A DNA stretch of 64,000 nucleotides from Druceiella hillmani (GCA_039881145.1 JAYKKI010000007.1:37652501-37716500), one strand, 5' to 3'. Positions 1 through 12,894 are shown, counted from the stretch's first letter. Notes: generated by a model not told the origin, from the letters alone. A program made the numbers and translations.

Positions 1-1612
1 TGTTTAAAGAATACCAAACCATAACAATAATAGAAGTTCCTGAGGGAGACCAGGATGAAGGGAACAAAGTAAACGTAAAAACTCAGAATTACATTTTCGA
101 TAAACAACAAGAATACATTGAAGACACAAGCATATCATAACAAATAATTCAGAAGTTTGATCAAAGGTACCTCAGATTATCAACCGTATTATAAATTACA
201 AAAAGAATTATCTGGAAAGTGTTAAGTTACAAAATGTTTCCAATGGGACTCTATTTTTCGGTGATCTTGATAAGGTGTAAATGAATTAAAAGCTGCTAGA
301 TAAAAATAACTGAACTAGAAAAACTAAGGTGAATGTTGAGAGCTTTACCACAATCATGTAATCATACTGACGATTTAATAGGCGTATTGTCGGAAGTCAA
401 TAGAACCGACGAATATTTGAAAAATAAGATAAAGCTCAAAACAATCGAAAATAATAGTCATCAAGAAAATAGTGAAGAAAACTTGAGGTTAAGTGCTTTT
501 ACCATACAAATGAAAAGCAAATGCTTCAAGTGTGGGAAATGTGGAAATTTTAAAGAAAATTGTTACCAACTAAATCAATATAAACAACAAGAACGTCGTG
601 AAAAATTAAGAGGATTCCGACAACGCGGAACCTAACGTGAAAATCGGCCAGGAAATCATCGGTGTAGTTATCTTGGAAATTATTAAAGAGAGAACAACTG
701 CAAAGGAGCAGCAAATAAATTATGTTATCATCCTGATCAGTCGAAAGAAATAAACAATAACATAAATTTATTTATAACACTTGTAAATGCGTCAAAAGTA
801 AACTAGAATAATATTGATAAAACAGATCGAGTAAGTTGTATGTTAGACAGTGGTTGTGATGATCTTATATCATATTGTAAATCATGAAAAATTATTCGAT
901 GAGGAGATGGTAAAATATTAAAAGCCACTAAGATAGGAAGAATGAAGACGGAGTTTTGTATTTTTTTATTTGGAAAGAGATGTGAAATAATTGAGCCTAA
1001 TGTATTTAATATCAAAAGATATGAAACAGAACTTTATTAATTATTCTAAAGTAACAGTTAGTGATAAAATAATCTCTTTTGGCAATAGTTCAAAAATTCA
1101 TAAATACTGAATTAATAACAGTGGTAATAAGAGAAGGTAATTTGTATTATATGACAAAGTTACATTAAAAATACTTTGGTAAAATGAATTCCAATATCGT
1201 AAAGAAAGAAAATGATAGTGAAATAACATTAAAAGAAAAACGGCATCGTATTATTTCTAATACAAATTTTAATTATTTGATTGCATTATGCAAAAATTAA
1301 ATATTAATTAGTTTACGAAAGTAAATAGAGTTGGATTATGTGAAATGTGTAACATGGATTTAAAATAAATTACATAACTTACTTTTTGAAAATAATAGAT
1401 AACATGCAAAAGAGATTTATAAATATTCATATGAATTTAAATGGGCCATATGCAACGATAGACCATGGTGGAGAAAAATATTTTCTGTCCTTCGTAGACA
1501 ATTTTAGCATAATGGAAAAAGTCTATTGTATTAAATCCAAGTCCCATGTACATAATTGTTTTGTTGAGTATATAAATCAAGTAGAAAATTTAGTAGGTAA
1601 GAATTATGTGTG

Positions 1613-1616
<4 letters not shown>

Positions 1617-1687
<71 letters not shown>
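1617..1687. repeat. (TA)n microsatellite inside the copia integrase
   Basis: About 35 TA units interrupt the integrase reading frame between GKN and the HELNGIAERFN motif, replacing part of the normal core. It probably expanded after the element died. Confidence 0.97.
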
Positions 1688-1690
<3 letters not shown>

Positions 1691-3665
1691 ACCTTGTTAT
1701 CTTTATTTTCATGAATTAAATGGTATAGCAGAAAGATTCAATAATTCTACTATAGATGTTTCAAGATGTTTATTGTTATAAGGAAAATGAATAAAATGTA
1801 CTGACCAGAAAAAGTAAAGAGGTAACGCTTTTGAAAAATAAATCATTTACAAATGCTATTGAAAAGAAAATTCCTCATGTGATATTTTTCAAGACCAAAT
1901 GTCAAACTTTTAAAATTATATGGAAGTAGGCCAAATGTTAAACTTTTGAAAATATGTTGAAGTAGAGTATTTGTGAAAACTCCTGAGTAATTAAGAAAAA
2001 CAAAGTGGGATAATAAATTTAAATTGGGAATATTGTTAAATTACTCAGATCTTGAGTGTAGAATTTTCCTGGAATATAAAATAATAGAGGTTAGACACAT
2101 AGTTATAATTGAAGAACATATAAAATAAATAAGTTTTAACGATATGAGAGACTGTGTTATGTAAATCTATTTTACGGTGTAGATGAGTCCTTCTATAGTA
2201 CTAAGTCAGTCATATAATGACAATGATAATATTGAGAATGAATAGGGTAATTTAAGATATATTAATTAGACTCAATTAAGAAGTTTCTCCAGATTTAAAA
2301 AGCAAAATAATTATTAATATAATGATGGTTTATGTAAATTATTACTCGATACTAAAATACCGGATACATTTTGAGAAACAATAAATGATAGTGAATTTAA
2401 AGAATGGATAAAAGCTATGAATAAAGAAATAAGAAACTTAAGTAATAATGGTGAAATTAGTTTATATGCTAGTAGATCAATGAATTATGAAAACTAGGTT
2501 AGTAGCCAAGGGATTTCAACAAAAAGGGTATATTGATAATAATTATTCCGAGTTAGAAGAATGCAAACTTTAAAACTGTTATTAGCATTTTATTATCAGT
2601 TTAGTTTTATTATTGATCAAATGGGTGTTGTAGTAGCATTTCTAAATGTATAAATTATGCCTGAAGTTTATGTAAATCAGGCGGATAGTTATAATAGTGG
2701 TAGGGTAAAGATTATAAGTTGTATAAATCATTATATGGTTTGAAGGAAAGCGCTAGATTTGGTAGGAATGTTTTAACAAATTTTGTTGAAGGATTAAAAT
2801 TTTAAAAACGTAATTATGATATTTGTTTATGCATTAAGAAAGAAAATACTGACTCTATTTAGATATTGATATTTGTAGACGATATGTCAATATGCAGAAA
2901 AAAACAAATTTGAAATCGAAATTGAAACCACTTGTAACTGGAATAGCAAAGAGTACAGCTCAATATAGTATCTGATACGTGAACTTTTGTATATAAGTTC
3001 AGATACAACGCCTAATATTTCGTTTAGTATTAATTATTTAAACAGATTTCAAAACTGTTATAATGACACTCGTTACAAACATACATTGCGAGTATTAAAC
3101 TATTTATATTTAACAGTGGATTCAAAGGTAACATACAAAAATTATAATAATACAGAAATTTTTAAGTCTTATTTAGACTCAGATTGGGCAGTTGATAATG
3201 TAGGTAAGATATCCATATCCGGATATGTAATTAAATTGTTAGGTTATGTTAGTCATTTAAGAACTCACAAATAAATTTCTGTTAATAAGGCATCAACGTT
3301 GAATATATTGTGAGAAGCTGTAACTAATATTAATCTTACACGCGAAATGTGTTTATATTTTATGTATAACGCGAAACAGTATTTTATGTAAAAAATAATC
3401 CTGTACAAATATATGGAGATAACTTTGGAGCTTTAAGTATTGCCAAAAATTATAATTTCGCTAAAAACTTCAAATATATTGAGGTATAATATCAGTATAT
3501 TCATAAAAATAGTGAAAGAGAATTAATTAAAGTAATTAAAGTTCAATCTGAAGAAAATATTGCCGCTATATTAATTAAATCTCTAATTAAAAGTAAATTT
3601 GTAAAGTTTAGAGAAATGTTAAAAGTAATAGAATGTTGTAATTAAAATTAATGAAATATTAATTT

Positions 3666-3674
3666 AAAGAGGGG
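3666..3674 (+). promoter_or_regulatory. Polypurine tract of the copia element
   Basis: AAAGAGGGG lies immediately before TGTTAAG, the expected position of the plus-strand primer directly upstream of a 3' LTR. Confidence 0.8.
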
Positions 3675-3913
3675 TGTTAAGTATTATATATTTATATTTC
3701 AAGTATCTTGTATGTGTGAAAAGGACGAGGAGGAAGGGAGATATGCAAGCAAATAAAAAAAGAAAAAACAAAGGAAATGGCGAAACATTCGCGAAACAGA
3801 ATGTTGCAATAATTTATGTGCGAAACAGAAGTTGTAATAATATATTTCTCTTATAATTGGATATTATCTAAATATATTATATGAAAAAAAATAAATGTTA
3901 ATTTATGTTAACA
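3675..3913 (+). repeat. Probable 3' LTR of the copia element
   Basis: The segment begins TGTTAA directly after the polypurine tract and ends TTAACA, a 6-bp inverted terminal repeat with the TG...CA ends typical of LTRs. Its length of 239 bp is close to that of the canonical Drosophila copia LTR. The 5' LTR lies outside the window, so the end is inferred from the inverted repeat and cannot be confirmed by comparing LTRs. Confidence 0.7.
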
Positions 3914-4650
3914 GATGCAACAGAACTTTCTAAAATTTCATGCTTAATTTTCAATTTTTCAAACGGTTACGGCCAAAATTATGAACACGGCGCTACTAAA
4001 AGTTTATCTAAAGTTAACTGGTTAATATAGCAATGATATTGAGAATTATAATTAATTATAATACTATGCCTGAAAAATACATACAAGACAATATATTTAC
4101 GTTGTGAAAATAATATTAATATTTGTTAATAGTTTAATGGAAATGCTACAAGTCCTTCAATGTTTCCATGTGTATGAAATAGACGTAATATGGATTTCAC
4201 TCGTGCTTAACAAGTATTTTATTTTATGAAACATTCATTTAAATATGTTTCCTGATAAAGCATATGTAAGCAAGTATTGTTTTAGTTTTTGATATTTTAT
4301 TTTTTAGGTTCAAACGTTAGGTCAATACGATTGTATTAACAACAATCGTACTCTTGAAAGGGTTGTGTGGGAATATAATTATGAATATTTGAAGCTTTAA
4401 TTTTGTAGCATTAATTTGAATTGTGTATGCCAAATGGCACATAATTCAGTCAGATAATAGCCTGTATTTAACATCTTCAAACAACCTTGAACGAGACTGT
4501 CCATCAGACCCACACGGACATAAGTGTCACAATTTTATACAAGTAATATATTTGATCATTTCTATAATTAAGTATTGTTTAATATTTACATTGTCGTATA
4601 TTTTAAGTACACTTTATATATCTTATTGATAAATTATTTCTAGATTCAAA
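3914..4650. other. AT-rich DNA between copia LTR and piggyBac remnant
   Basis: No gene or recognisable element. It probably contains the degraded 5' end of the piggyBac element that follows, but I could not find a TTAA-flanked terminal repeat. Confidence 0.5.
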
Positions 4651-5302
4651 ATGGACGAAGAACATATCGGAACGATACTGGAGGAGTTTAACTCTGATTA
4701 CAATTATGAAGATGAAATGGACAGCGACGTTAAAGATTACGTTGAAGTAAAAGCAGAAAAAAGTGATACATAGTAAGAAGACGATTCTGATAATGAAATG
4801 GAGTCTCAACAAACTTCTAGTGCCTACTATGCAGGCAAAGATAATCAAAGGAAATTATACAAAAATGCTACGTCAACTACGATAAGAAGACGTGCTAGAA
4901 ATGTCATGACTGAACTACCTGGCGTAAAAGGCACCTGGTAGCATTTTATAGTCTAATGGATATTGCGGAAACAAATTCGTACATTAAATTTGTTCAAAAC
5001 AATCCCAACAAAAAGTCAACCATCGATTGTTTTTGGAAGTTTTATTCTATGATGAATGTACATGTCAAAAGATGTACTGCGAACACATGTCTGCCAAGAT
5101 TGATAAGACAAAGACATACTGAAATACGCAAATTAGATAGTTCTAAATATACAGTGACCCTAATAATAACGAAGTAGGTCGTTGTTATTATTATAACTTC
5201 AAAAACTATAAGGCTCGTTACAACTGCATTTCTTGTGAGAAATATTTTTGTAAGAAATATTCCATTATGGTATGTTTCGACTGCTATGGTGAGATGTCTT
5301 AG
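4651..5302 (+). pseudogene. piggyBac-like transposase, internally deleted
   Basis: The N-terminus starts at the ATG at 4651 with an acidic segment (MDEEHIGTILEEFNSD) as in piggyBac transposases, then reaches RNVMTELPGVKGTW (about 4896-4940). The sequence then jumps to a C-terminal segment (MDIAETNSYIKFVQNNPNKK from 4956, LPRLIRQR near 5094) and ends in a cysteine-rich domain (about 5176-5302, spacing C-x13-C-x2-C-x4-C-x7-C-x2-C). In the family the central DDD catalytic core lies between these parts, so it is deleted here. A stop at about 4766 and a frameshift near 5145 break it further. The cysteine-rich tail normally binds the transposon end. Dead element; identity of both ends is convincing, terminal repeats were not located. 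Confidence 0.85.
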
Positions 5303-5640
5303 GCGATTTAGTTCACATTTTTTTGTTTCGCATATTATTTAAGTCAGTAGTTTATTTCAGTAACCAACACAGTTTTTTTTAAGTTTTCGCAGCTCTTAAG
5401 AATTTAAAAGTTTTACCAAGGACTGCAATAAATGACTGTTCGGAAGTAAAAGTAAATTTTTCAATAAAACTTTGATTGTTTTTACATATTCCCATCTATA
5501 ATATATACACATAAATAATAATATTAATTCACCACACGTATATAAAAGTGGCCCTTGCACTTTCGGTCCATACACCATGTGCAGGTATATTTGACGCGGG
5601 TATAGGAAGATTAAACAAACATGTAACATCTCCATATTTG
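5303..5640. other. AT-rich intergenic DNA
   Basis: No supported feature. Open frames here are short, without motifs or splice signals. Confidence 0.5.
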
Positions 5641-5850
5641 GGATTCTATGCATATTAGTATGCGGTGACATATTCGGCATGTTGGTTACATAGAGCGTAT
5701 CGGTGCGTGTGTGATGCCATTACGGAAAAACCGGTTATCGGAAATCGAAATTCGTATCACTCAAAACAAGCAATAAGAGTGACCGTTTCGTATTTATCCT
5801 GTCTTATTGTAAATAATTTACTGAAAGTTTCTAATATTTATCTACATTAT
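5640..5850 (+). repeat. Dispersed repeat, copy 1 (related to 41600-41790)
   Basis: Shares, in order, the words ATTAGTATGC, CCATTACGG/CCTTACGG, a TTTCGG-like segment and TTATTGTAAATAATTTA with the sequence at about 41600-41790. It could encode up to 62 codons but shows no protein motif. Nature unknown; perhaps a fragment of one dispersed element. Confidence 0.45.
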
Positions 5851-6990
5851 TAAAAAAAGCTAAATGCTATTCATTTAGCCTATCAATACCACTATGCCTT
5901 TTAATAGCAATATTTTTTTTTATTATCAAATGTTAAATAATAACCTTCAATAAAACTATGCACATTATATAGAAATATTGGATAATTATAAAATAGTTAG
6001 GATTTCGTCATAGATATTGACTAGGTAGGAGCTTGCATCTAATCTTTTGAGTTTGTCACAGGGGTCATATACACTTTGCCGTAAAGTGAAGAAACTTTTT
6101 TCTCCTAAGTTTTTATATTTGATATTTAATGCTCTTTATGGTCATACTAAACAGACGTGTTCCTGAACAACTACAATCTATTAACAAAGAAAAATTTTTC
6201 CAGTAAAAAATATAATATTCATGAGGTACTGGGCCACGTTCACTTGTTTTGTTACTGTTGAAAATTTAAGTAGTCATAAATGAATGATCGATATATTGAA
6301 CTTAAAAGTCTTTATTAATATACATTGTTGGCTAAGATCATTTATCGTTTATCCTTAATTGACATACATCCTTAATTGTAAAAATAGACTTCCTATAGGG
6401 GGCCATATGTAGGTGAGAACATTATTTAATGAATTCGAATCAAAAGCTATTTGCGTGATATAGAACTCACGCTTCGAGGGTTCCGTACATACTTAGATGC
6501 TTATTCAAATTTCACGTATAACTGATGCTGACACAACATTTCTATAAAACTATTTACAAATATAAATTTTCGCTACCAAAACACATTGCTTGTTATTTAT
6601 TTCACTGACGTAAAAGCCCTACATATTTAAAAAAATATAAAAATTTTGGGATAATCGCTATAGTCTTCCTGTAAACTTATAGCCAAATTTAATCAACTCT
6701 TTTCTTTCGCGATTTTCAGTTCAGTAATTTATGAAGTAAATAAGGTAGTGGGATTCATTTTTGTCCTATTATTCATTATATCTCTAAAGGTATGCTAACT
6801 GAACTTAAATGAATTACGTATTTGAGAACTTTACCGCCCTTTCAAAGTTCCCGCAGATAATAAATGTTTTTTAAAAATTTTTCCACCATTTAATTTGACC
6901 ACCCTCTCTAAAATTTACACACGTAGACAGTTTTGAGCATTGCTATTGAAGTATATGCGGGTTGCATGTATATGCTTTATTATTGCGCCA
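5851..6990. other. AT-rich intergenic DNA
   Basis: Nothing recognisable on either strand: no exon-like segments, no strong hairpins. Confidence 0.5.
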
Positions 6991-7004
6991 AATTCAAGTT
7001 TTTA

Positions 7005-7105
7005 TGTCAAGTAGTTTGTGAGAAAATCGAATGTGACAGATTGACAGACCTAAGGGATCTCATAAGGATTCCGTTATTTCTTTTAATGTACAGAATTCTA
7101 TAACA
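7005..7105 (+). repeat. SINE-like dispersed repeat fragment (GGGTTCCGT family)
   Basis: Carries the ordered words TAGTTTGTGAGAAAAT, GTGACAGATTGACAGAC, CTCATAAGGATTCCGT and a decayed GGAACCCTA-like end. The same words recur near 26880, 33945 and 48490 in the window. From memory, such a 3' segment is a widespread insect interspersed repeat; the assignment is by eye. Confidence 0.6.
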
Positions 7106-9700
7106 TAAAACCAAACGAATTCAAGATGAACATTACGTACACAAATATATTATTGTAATGTATCTAAGTACTAGATTTTGATATACTGTGCAAAAGTATA
7201 TACTGTGCTATACCGGAACACAATAGTAATAATTTAACTATTCTATTAATCTTACTTAGACTAATGAATTATAATAGTAGTATTAGTATTAAGTTCTTGC
7301 CATATTATAGGGAATTAAAGAGAGCTATTTCCAAATATCATCAATAGAGGTGTAAAATAGATAGTATATTAACTTGCCGCATTTTTCTTGAAGAAGTGAA
7401 AAAGATAAAACTAAAAAAAAGCGAAAAAGTTTCAAAATCGATGTAATTTTCTATTCTAAGATCTCATTGAATCTTTATAGAAAAACTAGCATAGTATGAA
7501 TATAATTGTTACGTTTTATTGCTGAGAATGTATTAAAGTCCATTCGAAAACGTATACGCTACCTTTTCAAAAAGTTTACTCTAAAGAATTGAATTGATGG
7601 GTTTTAATAAAATGAGTATCTTCAAAGTTACATAAATTTATCTTTCATTATTTAGAAAGAAAATCTTTTCATAAAGTCTGGAATAAGGTTTTGATTTTTA
7701 AACTGTGCTTCAAAATACACAAGATTAAACATAATATAACTAAAAGTGACATTTCACAGAGTAAACATCTGCAGCGACCCTACATAATTATTAACATATT
7801 TTCGAATTTTATGTATAATATTTTTAAAGATATTGCTGAAAATATCTATTAAATAAAATTTCTTTCGAAATTGAGTTAATAACTGTATTTTGACGCAGTG
7901 ATAAAGCGTATTAACTCAATAGTTTGCATTAAAAAATATTTACATGGAAATTAAATTTAATTAATATTTAGAGGCAATAAAGTATTTTTTTAATCATCTC
8001 ATGTATCGTGTATACAGGAAATCATTTGAAGAAACTACTCGTAAAGATTCTGAAACTATTTATTTCAGAATTTATGTACGACAGTTCTAGAAAATTTATA
8101 GAAAATGCCGATAAAACATATCTACCCCCTCCACCTCCAAAGTTCCTAAAGATAAATTTACGAGTTTACCGTAAAACTACAGCGATAGTATTAAAAATAA
8201 AATTTTCAATTAACAAGTTTGTAATCGCGTCTTGATATTTTATTTCCCCATGTACATTGTTGCGCGCGTATTTGTCTTACGTCTTAAATATAACAGTGAA
8301 AATAGATGTAACATATCTTCGGACGAAATCACGTGTTGATAGACAAAAAATATTTAATTAATTTGCATACGGGTTTTCCTTTTCAAAACATTCGCCATGC
8401 CGTTCTGTGAACAGGACTTTGCCGGCACCGCGTCGTCTTACGGCTACTGAGCAGATGTCCTTTCCGTCTGTGAACAATATGTTTGAAGGTCTCTCGTTTG
8501 TGTGATTCCGTTCAGTATAATAATATCCTTCAAGGTCGCTTGTTTATGCGCCACTTTTGTAATTCATATCAATAATTAAACAATACTAATTTCATCCTAA
8601 AAGTAGCTTGCTTATCGAAACATTTATTAGATATTGGAATCTTACAATAAATTAAATTTTATATCCTTTTTATTAAAGCAAAATGGGTTTCCTGAAATTC
8701 AAAGTTTAAAGAGATTTTTCGTTAAAATGAAAATAAAATTATCTTAGAGATTTTTTTTTAATATTTTTCTTCGTAGAATTCCCACAAAATATCAAAAACT
8801 TAATTCTTTAAAATTTTTAGAAATCATTATAATCGTCGGCATAAAGTAATAGACTCTTGAAATTAATCTTTCAAACATAATACTAGTTTAAAAACATATC
8901 ATTCGGTTTAGTGGTATTGAAAGAAATTATTTATTCATTATATAGACAATTTGCAATGGTCACAGGTCGTTCGTTTTTCATTATATATTTAGATTTCCAA
9001 AACTGTTTTGTAGAGCTCTAGATGACCATTTAATTATATTAAATGTTCACCTTTAATAAATTAATATTTTATTCCTCATTATTGATTAGGTTGTGTAAAT
9101 TAAACCAAAGAATTCAGTGTAAAGAAGAACGAAATAGTTTTAGTTGATCACACATGTATTTATTGTTAATAAAAACTAGGTAACGAAAATATTTTACAAA
9201 TGTTCTTCTTCATGCTCAATTATTAATTACTAATATAAACACTTTTCACAAAATATTTTGCACTAACAACAATTTATCTCTTGATTGAGGCAAGAAAACA
9301 TTCTATAAGGTTTATTTTATTTCATTTCTCTTTTTAAATATTTTTAAATACAAAATATCAAAGACAGTGAAATAATTTTAAATTACGCAATAACCACGAT
9401 CATGTTAGAACGTAAAACTGAAAATAGGACAGATAAATAAAACAGGTGAAAACAAGTGTGATTTATAAACTGTAAACGTTTGCATTTTAAATCGATTGGT
9501 GAAAAGCAAAATATAGCTTTATTGATTATTAAATTTTTACTGAAATTCAATTTTTCACCAGAATTTCATTACTAAACATAAAAAGAAAAACTTCATGTTA
9601 CGGCTCTAAAAATTACATAATAAAAACACAAAATCACGCACGTGAATTATTTTTATAATTTACATTATAGCTTTATACACATTAAAAATAAATAATTAAT
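7106..9700. other. AT-rich intergenic or intronic DNA downstream of P450 copy A exon 1
   Basis: If copy A were an intact gene, its exons 2-10 should lie here on the minus strand; in copy B exon 2 follows 2.2 kb after exon 1. I looked for the MYMIRDP, WRDMR, FAGFDT, PERF and heme-loop motifs and found none. A slightly GC-richer patch at about 8390-8520 has no clear coding content. Confidence 0.5.
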
Positions 9701-9714
9701 TTCAATTAACTTAC

Positions 9715-9923
9715 CTTTCATTAGGGAAAGCCTTATATACGTCATCGAAAATATAAACAACGTGTTTTATTCTCAATAAAGACGCCGCCATATTTCCAAA
9801 GAAGGGAACCACAGGCATGTTCCTCATTCCTCTATCCTTGAAGAATCTATATCTTGACTTAACAAAAAAGTAAATATATGCCGAGACGGCTACCGTAAAT
9901 GCTAACAGAAATTCAACATACAT
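9715..9923 (-). pseudogene. CYP9-like cytochrome P450, exon 1 (copy A), orphan first exon
   Basis: Reads ATG at 9923 to the donor GAAAG|GTAAGT at 9714, 69 codons plus 2 nt. The first ~20 residues are hydrophobic, the ER membrane anchor. A basic turn (KSRYRFFKDRG) and the proline hinge MPVVPFFGN follow, then the helix A region ending YKAFPNE-R. This matches the N-terminus of insect CYP9 enzymes, microsomal monooxygenases for xenobiotics and other lipophilic substrates. It is paralogous to exon 1 of copy B (42569-42764). The exon is undamaged and keeps a good donor and an upstream TATA box, but no downstream exon is recognisable in the remaining 9.7 kb. It is either an orphan after loss of the rest or has an unusually long first intron. 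Exon identity is sure; functional state is not. Confidence 0.85.
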
Positions 9924-10020
9924 TTTGAATTATTTTTAGGTGAAAACACGCATAAAATTAATAGTACCGTTAATATTTAACAAAAAAAAACTGTGATATT
10001 ATCTGTACGAAACTCAATCT

Positions 10021-10058
10021 CACTGTGAAGCATTCATGCGAGTGTTGCCTCTATATAA
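10021..10058 (-). promoter_or_regulatory. Core promoter of P450 copy A (TATA box and initiator)
   Basis: On the minus strand TATATAG (10058-10052) is followed about 30 nt later by TTCACAGTGAG near 10021-10030, a plausible initiator. The same arrangement is kept upstream of copy B. The inferred 5'UTR is about 100 nt. Confidence 0.6.
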
Positions 10059-10111
10059 TAAATTATACAAGCAAGCGGATATGGGTGATAAAGCCCATGT
10101 GATATCGATTG

Positions 10112-10750
10112 AATGTATTTGGACGGACGAACAGTAAATAGGTTAAGTAATAGATAACGTGAACATGTCAAATTTATATACATGTAAATATATATATATA
10201 TATATAACATCAATAATTTTTGTTTATATTAATATCCACAGTATAATAAAGTAATATTTTAATAACATACTTGTGAATGTTTGAAAGATTTGCACGTATA
10301 CAAAAAGGTATGTATGATACATCGTTTGTATTTGATCTTAGGAGCAACTTGACGTTTTTTTTATATCCCCCTATACCCCAAAACCTGAATTCTAGTAATA
10401 TTATAAAGAGAAAATGTAGTCTGTTAGTTTTGTAGAGATATACACAAAAATTATAATACTATTGACATGTAACTTCCCAATATGATAGCTCACTGTACCT
10501 TAGGTTGTATATTATGTTCAAATATTATAATATAAACGTAGTCGGATAAAAAGTCGCTGCTGGTCTCGATGTTTTCATGATAAATGCTAGCAAAACTAGT
10601 ATAGATATACTAAAGAAAATTGTGGATTTTAAAAATACATAAAGAAACATCTATGGTCGCATTTATATATTTTTTATTAATAAGTCATAATAACTGTTTT
10701 TAGTTAAGAAAGTGCGTGCGACCAAAGTGATAATAAATAAGTGTAACCAA
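10112..10750. other. Upstream flank of P450 copy A
   Basis: No gene. Contains a short (TA)n at 10189-10205 and, near 10310, the word TATGTATGATAC followed by a segment also found upstream of copy B near 44502, one anchor of the segmental duplication. Confidence 0.45.
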
Positions 10751-10751
10751 T

Positions 10752-10925
10752 ATTCAAAATTAATTGACACTATGTGACGTAGCATTATTTCTACTTTCTT
10801 TAAGTTCTTTACCACGACCTAGGTCTCGTTGTATTACAACATCTTCAGGTGGGATATTAGCAAAGATCTAATATCCCACCTGAAGAATGAATGTCTACAA
10901 AATTAACGCCAAATATATTCAACAT
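10752..10925 (+). repeat. Snapback repeat, copy 1 (right arm deleted)
   Basis: The left arm (10766-10865) runs from GACACTATGTGACGTAGC to GATATTAGCAAAG. The right arm is reduced to about 20 nt, and the unique tail then ends CCAAATATATTCAACA. Imperfect 12-nt flanking direct repeats (GTAACCAATATT / GTAATAAATATT) are possible target duplications. Confidence 0.8.
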
Positions 10926-12630
10926 GTAATAAATATTTTAAGCGTTTTCGATGAATTAAAACTGACTCGTTACACTTTATAATTTTAATTTATAGTTTAG
11001 GAGGAATATAGAGGTTTCAAAGTAAATAAAAGTACATATGCGCCTTTTAATGACGTTCAGTGTGAGGTGGGGAGTACAAGACTAAATCCCCTATAATATA
11101 ATATTTTTTAATAATTAAACTGAAGTGCAGACTTGTGTTCGTGAAAAAAACACACGTCGATAAATTGTAATCAAATAACTTTATTGTACCCATAAAATAT
11201 TATCCTACGATTCGTTTTGGTAGCACCCGAGAAAAATCACTGTATGATAAATTGTTTGACATTATTTTTGTCATCACTCAAATGTAAGAAGCCGTTGTGG
11301 GCTGCTAATATATATTTATAAGACTGTATTATTAAGCCACAAAATAGTATTTAATACTATCATATGAATTAGTAATACACTATTATGGTATATATTTGGA
11401 GATATAAAAATATGTAATATATTAAAAATTTCCCCATGCAACGAGCGGATGAAAATTGCTAGTTTGAAATATTTACTTTTTTTCCCTGTTTCCATATTAG
11501 CGAGATTTTTTCTATTGATAGTGTGCAGTGTTGCTTAACCTTGTTTTTCTGTTCCCCTACAATTAAATTTCTAACTAAGTAAACTCATACTCTTGCTCTA
11601 TAATAATATTATCTATCTTTATTATATATTCGTCCTTTTCTATAACAATAATTTTATTCATATCAATAATTTTACGTATATTTTTCTCAAAGAATCTTTG
11701 AGAATTATACGTTGAAATTATGTACTAATCAGACAGAGCAGGAATATTTTAGACTTAAAATTAAGTATTTACATTGATGAATGCAGTATAACCGTCATTA
11801 GGCAGTTCTTTATGTAATTGTCTAAATAATTAAAATATATATAAATATCTATATGCGTATAAAACACTCATGGGGTGAGTTCTACTTGTGCTTGTTAGAA
11901 TTATTTGATTAAAATTTGGATCACAGCTAACTGGTCTGCCTGACATTAGGTTTGTCTAACTTCTAACTGCACACATACATTAACACTTGGAACAGATAAT
12001 TTTTTTATGAAATTTTTAGAGCAGTCGTGAGTTCTCCTAAAAGTTTTAAAATCTTGACATCCTCTTGCAGGACTTACGACTGTTATGAAAATTTAATAAA
12101 AAAAAAATATTTTTAGTTTATCATATATATAGGCGTCTGTTTAAATTGACTAACCTGACACACTTTACTGTTACCATGAAAATATGCCTGATAATAATTA
12201 AAATCTTGCATAGTCAATGGTAATATAGCTCACGGAACGGAATGGCTGTTAGAAAATGTTATTATACTTATAAAGTAATCGAATAAAAATCACAAAAACG
12301 TACGTGAAAGATATGTGTTACCAATATTTTGTAACTACATCCACATTATTATCCTTCAGTTGAGGCATATCGTAATTAAAATATACTTAACGACCTACGT
12401 TGATCCAGAGCATATATTAATCATATAGATTCAAGTCATAGATACTATCGTAATATTAGGCAAAAACCTTAAAATCCGGCATTCTTATCTGTTGTCGACT
12501 GCGATTTTTATGTAGCAATCGCAATTAACCATTATCAAATTTTAATGACTTTGCGCGTTAAATTACGTTATTTTATAATGTTCTTTAAAGCTAGCTGTCC
12601 ATATCAACTACGTAAATTTTAAAGTTATCT
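10926..12630. other. AT-rich intergenic DNA
   Basis: No gene. The stretch at about 11765-11830 (AACCGTCATTAGGCAGTTCTTTA-type words) has a counterpart at about 45555-45600, a second anchor of the segmental duplication. Confidence 0.45.
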
Positions 12631-12638
12631 TTTACATG

Positions 12639-12699
12639 ATGACGCTGTCCATTCTCTCTTTGTTGTGATTCACGTCAAAGAGGGAATGGACAGCGTCAT
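12639..12699. repeat. 24-bp inverted repeat (hairpin)
   Basis: 12639-12662 is complementary to 12676-12699 with one mismatch, 13-nt loop. The stem is more GC-rich than its surroundings. Confidence 0.85.
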
Positions 12700-12894
12700 A
12701 TCTTACTCTGTATATACGCATAATAATATTATGTGGTGGCAAACTTACTTACGTATTGTAATATTTGGAATGATTCTTTTGAGAAAAATTAACCCTTGCA
12801 CTTTTTGTACACTTGAAAACGACAATATTTTATTGTTGAATTATATTGTCATTAAAATCTCTTTCTATCAGATTTCATTAAATTTTAATATACT

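Larger units (their letters stand above)
1..3674 (+). pseudogene. Ty1/copia retrotransposon gag-pol remnant (5' end outside window)
   Basis: A dead copia polyprotein reads left to right through many stops and frameshifts. Seen in order: a gag-like stretch (333-635) ending in a CCHC-type zinc knuckle at 522-563 (CFKCGKCGNFKENC, with Asn in place of the His); an aspartic protease motif (MLDSGCDDLI, about 840-870); a pre-integrase motif (LCEMCNMD, about 1338); the integrase core (1386-1600, then HELNGIAERFN near 1711); reverse transcriptase with FVDD (about 2874); and RNase H (2987-3640, with LDSDWA and IYGDNFGALSIAK). The first integrase Asp is Asn (HMNLNGP) and the RT motif DVKTAFLN reads GVVVAFLN, so two catalytic residues are lost. 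A TA microsatellite sits inside the integrase domain. The domain order is copia (integrase before RT), not gypsy. Clearly inactive. Confidence 0.93.

Noticed and set aside
803..1015. Minus-strand 70-codon open frame
   Set aside because: Antisense shadow of the copia protease region.
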